NCBI GenBank assembly: GCA_038322235.1
Contig: JBBQFQ010000025.1
Coordinates: 5,118 to 69,117, forward strand
DNA length: 64,000 bases
From: SZAS-18 sp038322235
Lineage (GTDB): Bacteria; Verrucomicrobiota; Verrucomicrobiia; Chthoniobacterales; SZAS-18
Direction: 5' to 3'
Each line of letters begins with the position of its first letter. The stretch's first letter is position 1. This document shows positions 63,075 through 64,000 of the stretch, piece after piece. Under the pieces are notes generated by a model. The model had not been told where the DNA came from. It did not search any database and saw only the letters and a list, made by a program, of their open reading frames with translations. The translations under genes and the position numbers were made by a program.

Positions 63075-63671
63075 TTAGTGCGTCGTGTGTGTCACCACCG
63101 GCGTCTCCGACGGGGCGATCGGGCGCACCGGTGCCTTTTCGACGCCGCGAGCATGATCCGCGGCGGTTTCGCCGGTGGAGGAAATGTCCGACGCGCCAGC
63201 ATCTGTGAAGATCTTCTTCACCGTGGAGATCTGTTCGGAGTTGTTGCAATGAACCGAGATCAGGATACCGCCCGCGGCGACTTTGCCTTCGTAACGTTTC
63301 GCCTCGTATTCGGGAATGCCGAGTCCGATGAGGGCACCGGCGATACCGCCGACGCCCGCACCGATGGCACCACCGCTGAGTGCGGCCATGATCGGACCAG
63401 CCGCGATGAACGGCCCAAGTCCGGGAATGGCAAGCGCGCCGATGCCGGCCAAGAGTCCGACGGCCGCGCCGACGACCCCGCCGCTGCCGGCACCGATCGT
63501 CGCGCCTTCCGGCATCTTGGTCTGCTTTTCATGGGCGAAGTCACGTGATGTCCCCTTGTCGGGGAAGAGCACGGAGATGGCGTCGCTCGGGAACACCGCG
63601 GCGTGGAGATGATCCACGATGTGGTTGGTCTCGGTGTGGGAACTGGCAATGGCGAGGACTGATGTACTCAT
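63075..63671 (-). CDS. Gly-rich general-stress / YflT-like protein
   Basis: A 198-residue protein. The N-terminus is a YflT/GSP17M-like domain (VLAIASSHTETNHIVDHLH; ISVLFPDKGTSRDFA). The middle (residues ~60-125) is a Gly/Ala-rich hydrophobic region (GAGSGGVVGAAVGLLAGIGA and similar), which may insert in a membrane, with a glycine-zipper look. A second alpha-beta segment follows (AGGILISVHCNNSEQISTVKKI), then a Pro/Thr tail. Such proteins are induced by heat or osmotic stress; the role is unclear. The BON-domain gene precedes it in the same direction. Confidence 0.75.
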   Translation of the reverse strand: MSTSVLAIASSHTETNHIVDHLHAAVFPSDAISVLFPDKGTSRDFAHEKQTKMPEGATIGAGSGGVVGAAVGLLAGIGALAIPGLGPFIAAGPIMAALSGGAIGAGVGGIAGALIGLGIPEYEAKRYEGKVAAGGILISVHCNNSEQISTVKKIFTDAGASDISSTGETAADHARGVEKAPVRPIAPSETPVVTHTTH

Positions 63672-63732
63672 TTTGATAGCTAGGTTTCCTGCGTTTATTT
63701 CTGCGGGTCCTGAAAGGGGGTGCGAAAAACGG

Positions 63733-64000
63733 CTAGCGAGCGGCCATTTTCACCTCGAGCGAGTCGCTCACTTTTCCCTTCCCGGCGATCTCAGTGGCGA
63801 TCCGGACGAGGGTTGCGTGCTCCGCCTCCGTATTGACCGGGCCTCGGAGCGTCACAACTCCATCGACCACGATGATTTTGCAGTTCTTGGCGTCGATGGA
63901 GAGTGACTTGTCAGCGATGACGCCCTGGCGGATCGCCTGCACCAGCTTCAAGTCGGTGGGATTGTTTGGCTGCTGATCGGCCGTGCTGGCGCCGGCTTTC
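63733..64000 (-). CDS. BON-domain protein, cut by right edge
   Basis: The frame is open to the end of the window, so the N-terminus is missing; a TTG at 63951 is inside the domain and is not the true start. The visible 88 residues end with a BON domain: TDLKLVQAIRQGVIADKSLS, then CKIIVVDGVVTLRGPVNTEAE and VSDSLEVKMAAR. BON domains bind phospholipid and occur in periplasmic OsmY-like stress proteins. The residues just before it (ADQQPNNPTD) look like a linker. It precedes the Gly-rich stress gene by 61 bases, suggesting an osmotic or envelope-stress pair. Confidence 0.85.
   Translation of the reverse strand, partial: KAGASTADQQPNNPTDLKLVQAIRQGVIADKSLSIDAKNCKIIVVDGVVTLRGPVNTEAEHATLVRIATEIAGKGKVSDSLEVKMAAR

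Overview
The window is GC-rich, densely coded bacterial chromosome. Its family content points to Verrucomicrobiota, probably an Opitutaceae-like organism: a PEP-CTERM protein, a delta-60-repeat secreted protein, a DUF2911 protein, DUF6600 and DUF3300 proteins, a Ser/Thr kinase fused to TPRs, a CE15-type esterase, and a secreted protease ending in an Asp-rich 'DGDGIPNLLEFAL' tail. This assignment is an inference from families; there is no rRNA or marker gene in the window. I saw no tRNA, rRNA, CRISPR array, transposase or integrase. Many start codons follow a C/T-rich stretch instead of a Shine-Dalgarno sequence.

Layout. 1-3.4 kb: the end of a TetR regulator, then a drug-type HlyD/ABC/permease operon with overlapping stop/start codons. 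3.5-9.5 kb: ATP-grasp, DUF2911 and transglutaminase-like proteins, a two-gene kynurenine-branch operon (3-hydroxyanthranilate dioxygenase and ACMS decarboxylase), and a CvfB-like S1 protein. 9.7-16.6 kb: a large secreted delta-60 protein and a SWIM/SNF2 helicase. 17.1-19.8 kb: nagB divergent from a BadF-type sugar kinase fused to MurQ, an apparent muropeptide amino-sugar recycling island, bounded by two copies of a ~260-bp fold-back repeat. 21.1-22.9 kb: a long non-coding region made of repeats at several scales (a 40-bp A/T-tract array and a diverged 445-bp duplication).

22.9-31.6 kb: small secreted protein, TPR phosphodiesterase, PEP-CTERM protein, then a phosphorelay cluster (membrane hybrid kinase, REC-kinase-REC-HPt protein, single receiver) and YegP. 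31.7-38 kb: small genes, an S9 peptidase, an overlapping small-protein/nucleotidyltransferase pair, a cupin next to an S9 peptidase remnant, and a CE15-like esterase. 38.3-41.9 kb: a Ser/Thr kinase-TPR gene and a partner of lower GC. 42.6-48 kb: metzincin protease, NTF2-like and DUF3300 proteins.

48-57 kb: two signalling operons on the minus strand. The first has a FixJ-like regulator, a double receiver, a histidine kinase with an ABC-substrate-like sensor, and a degenerate receiver. The second is a compact chemotaxis-like pathway (membrane CheA-like kinase, CheY, two CheX-like proteins, one unknown protein) with no CheW or separate receptor. 57.2-64 kb: two tandem phosphate-binding-protein paralogues without transporter subunits, a DUF6600 repeat protein, a decayed histidine kinase fragment, a phospholipase D/cardiolipin synthase, and stress/BON-domain genes running off the right edge.
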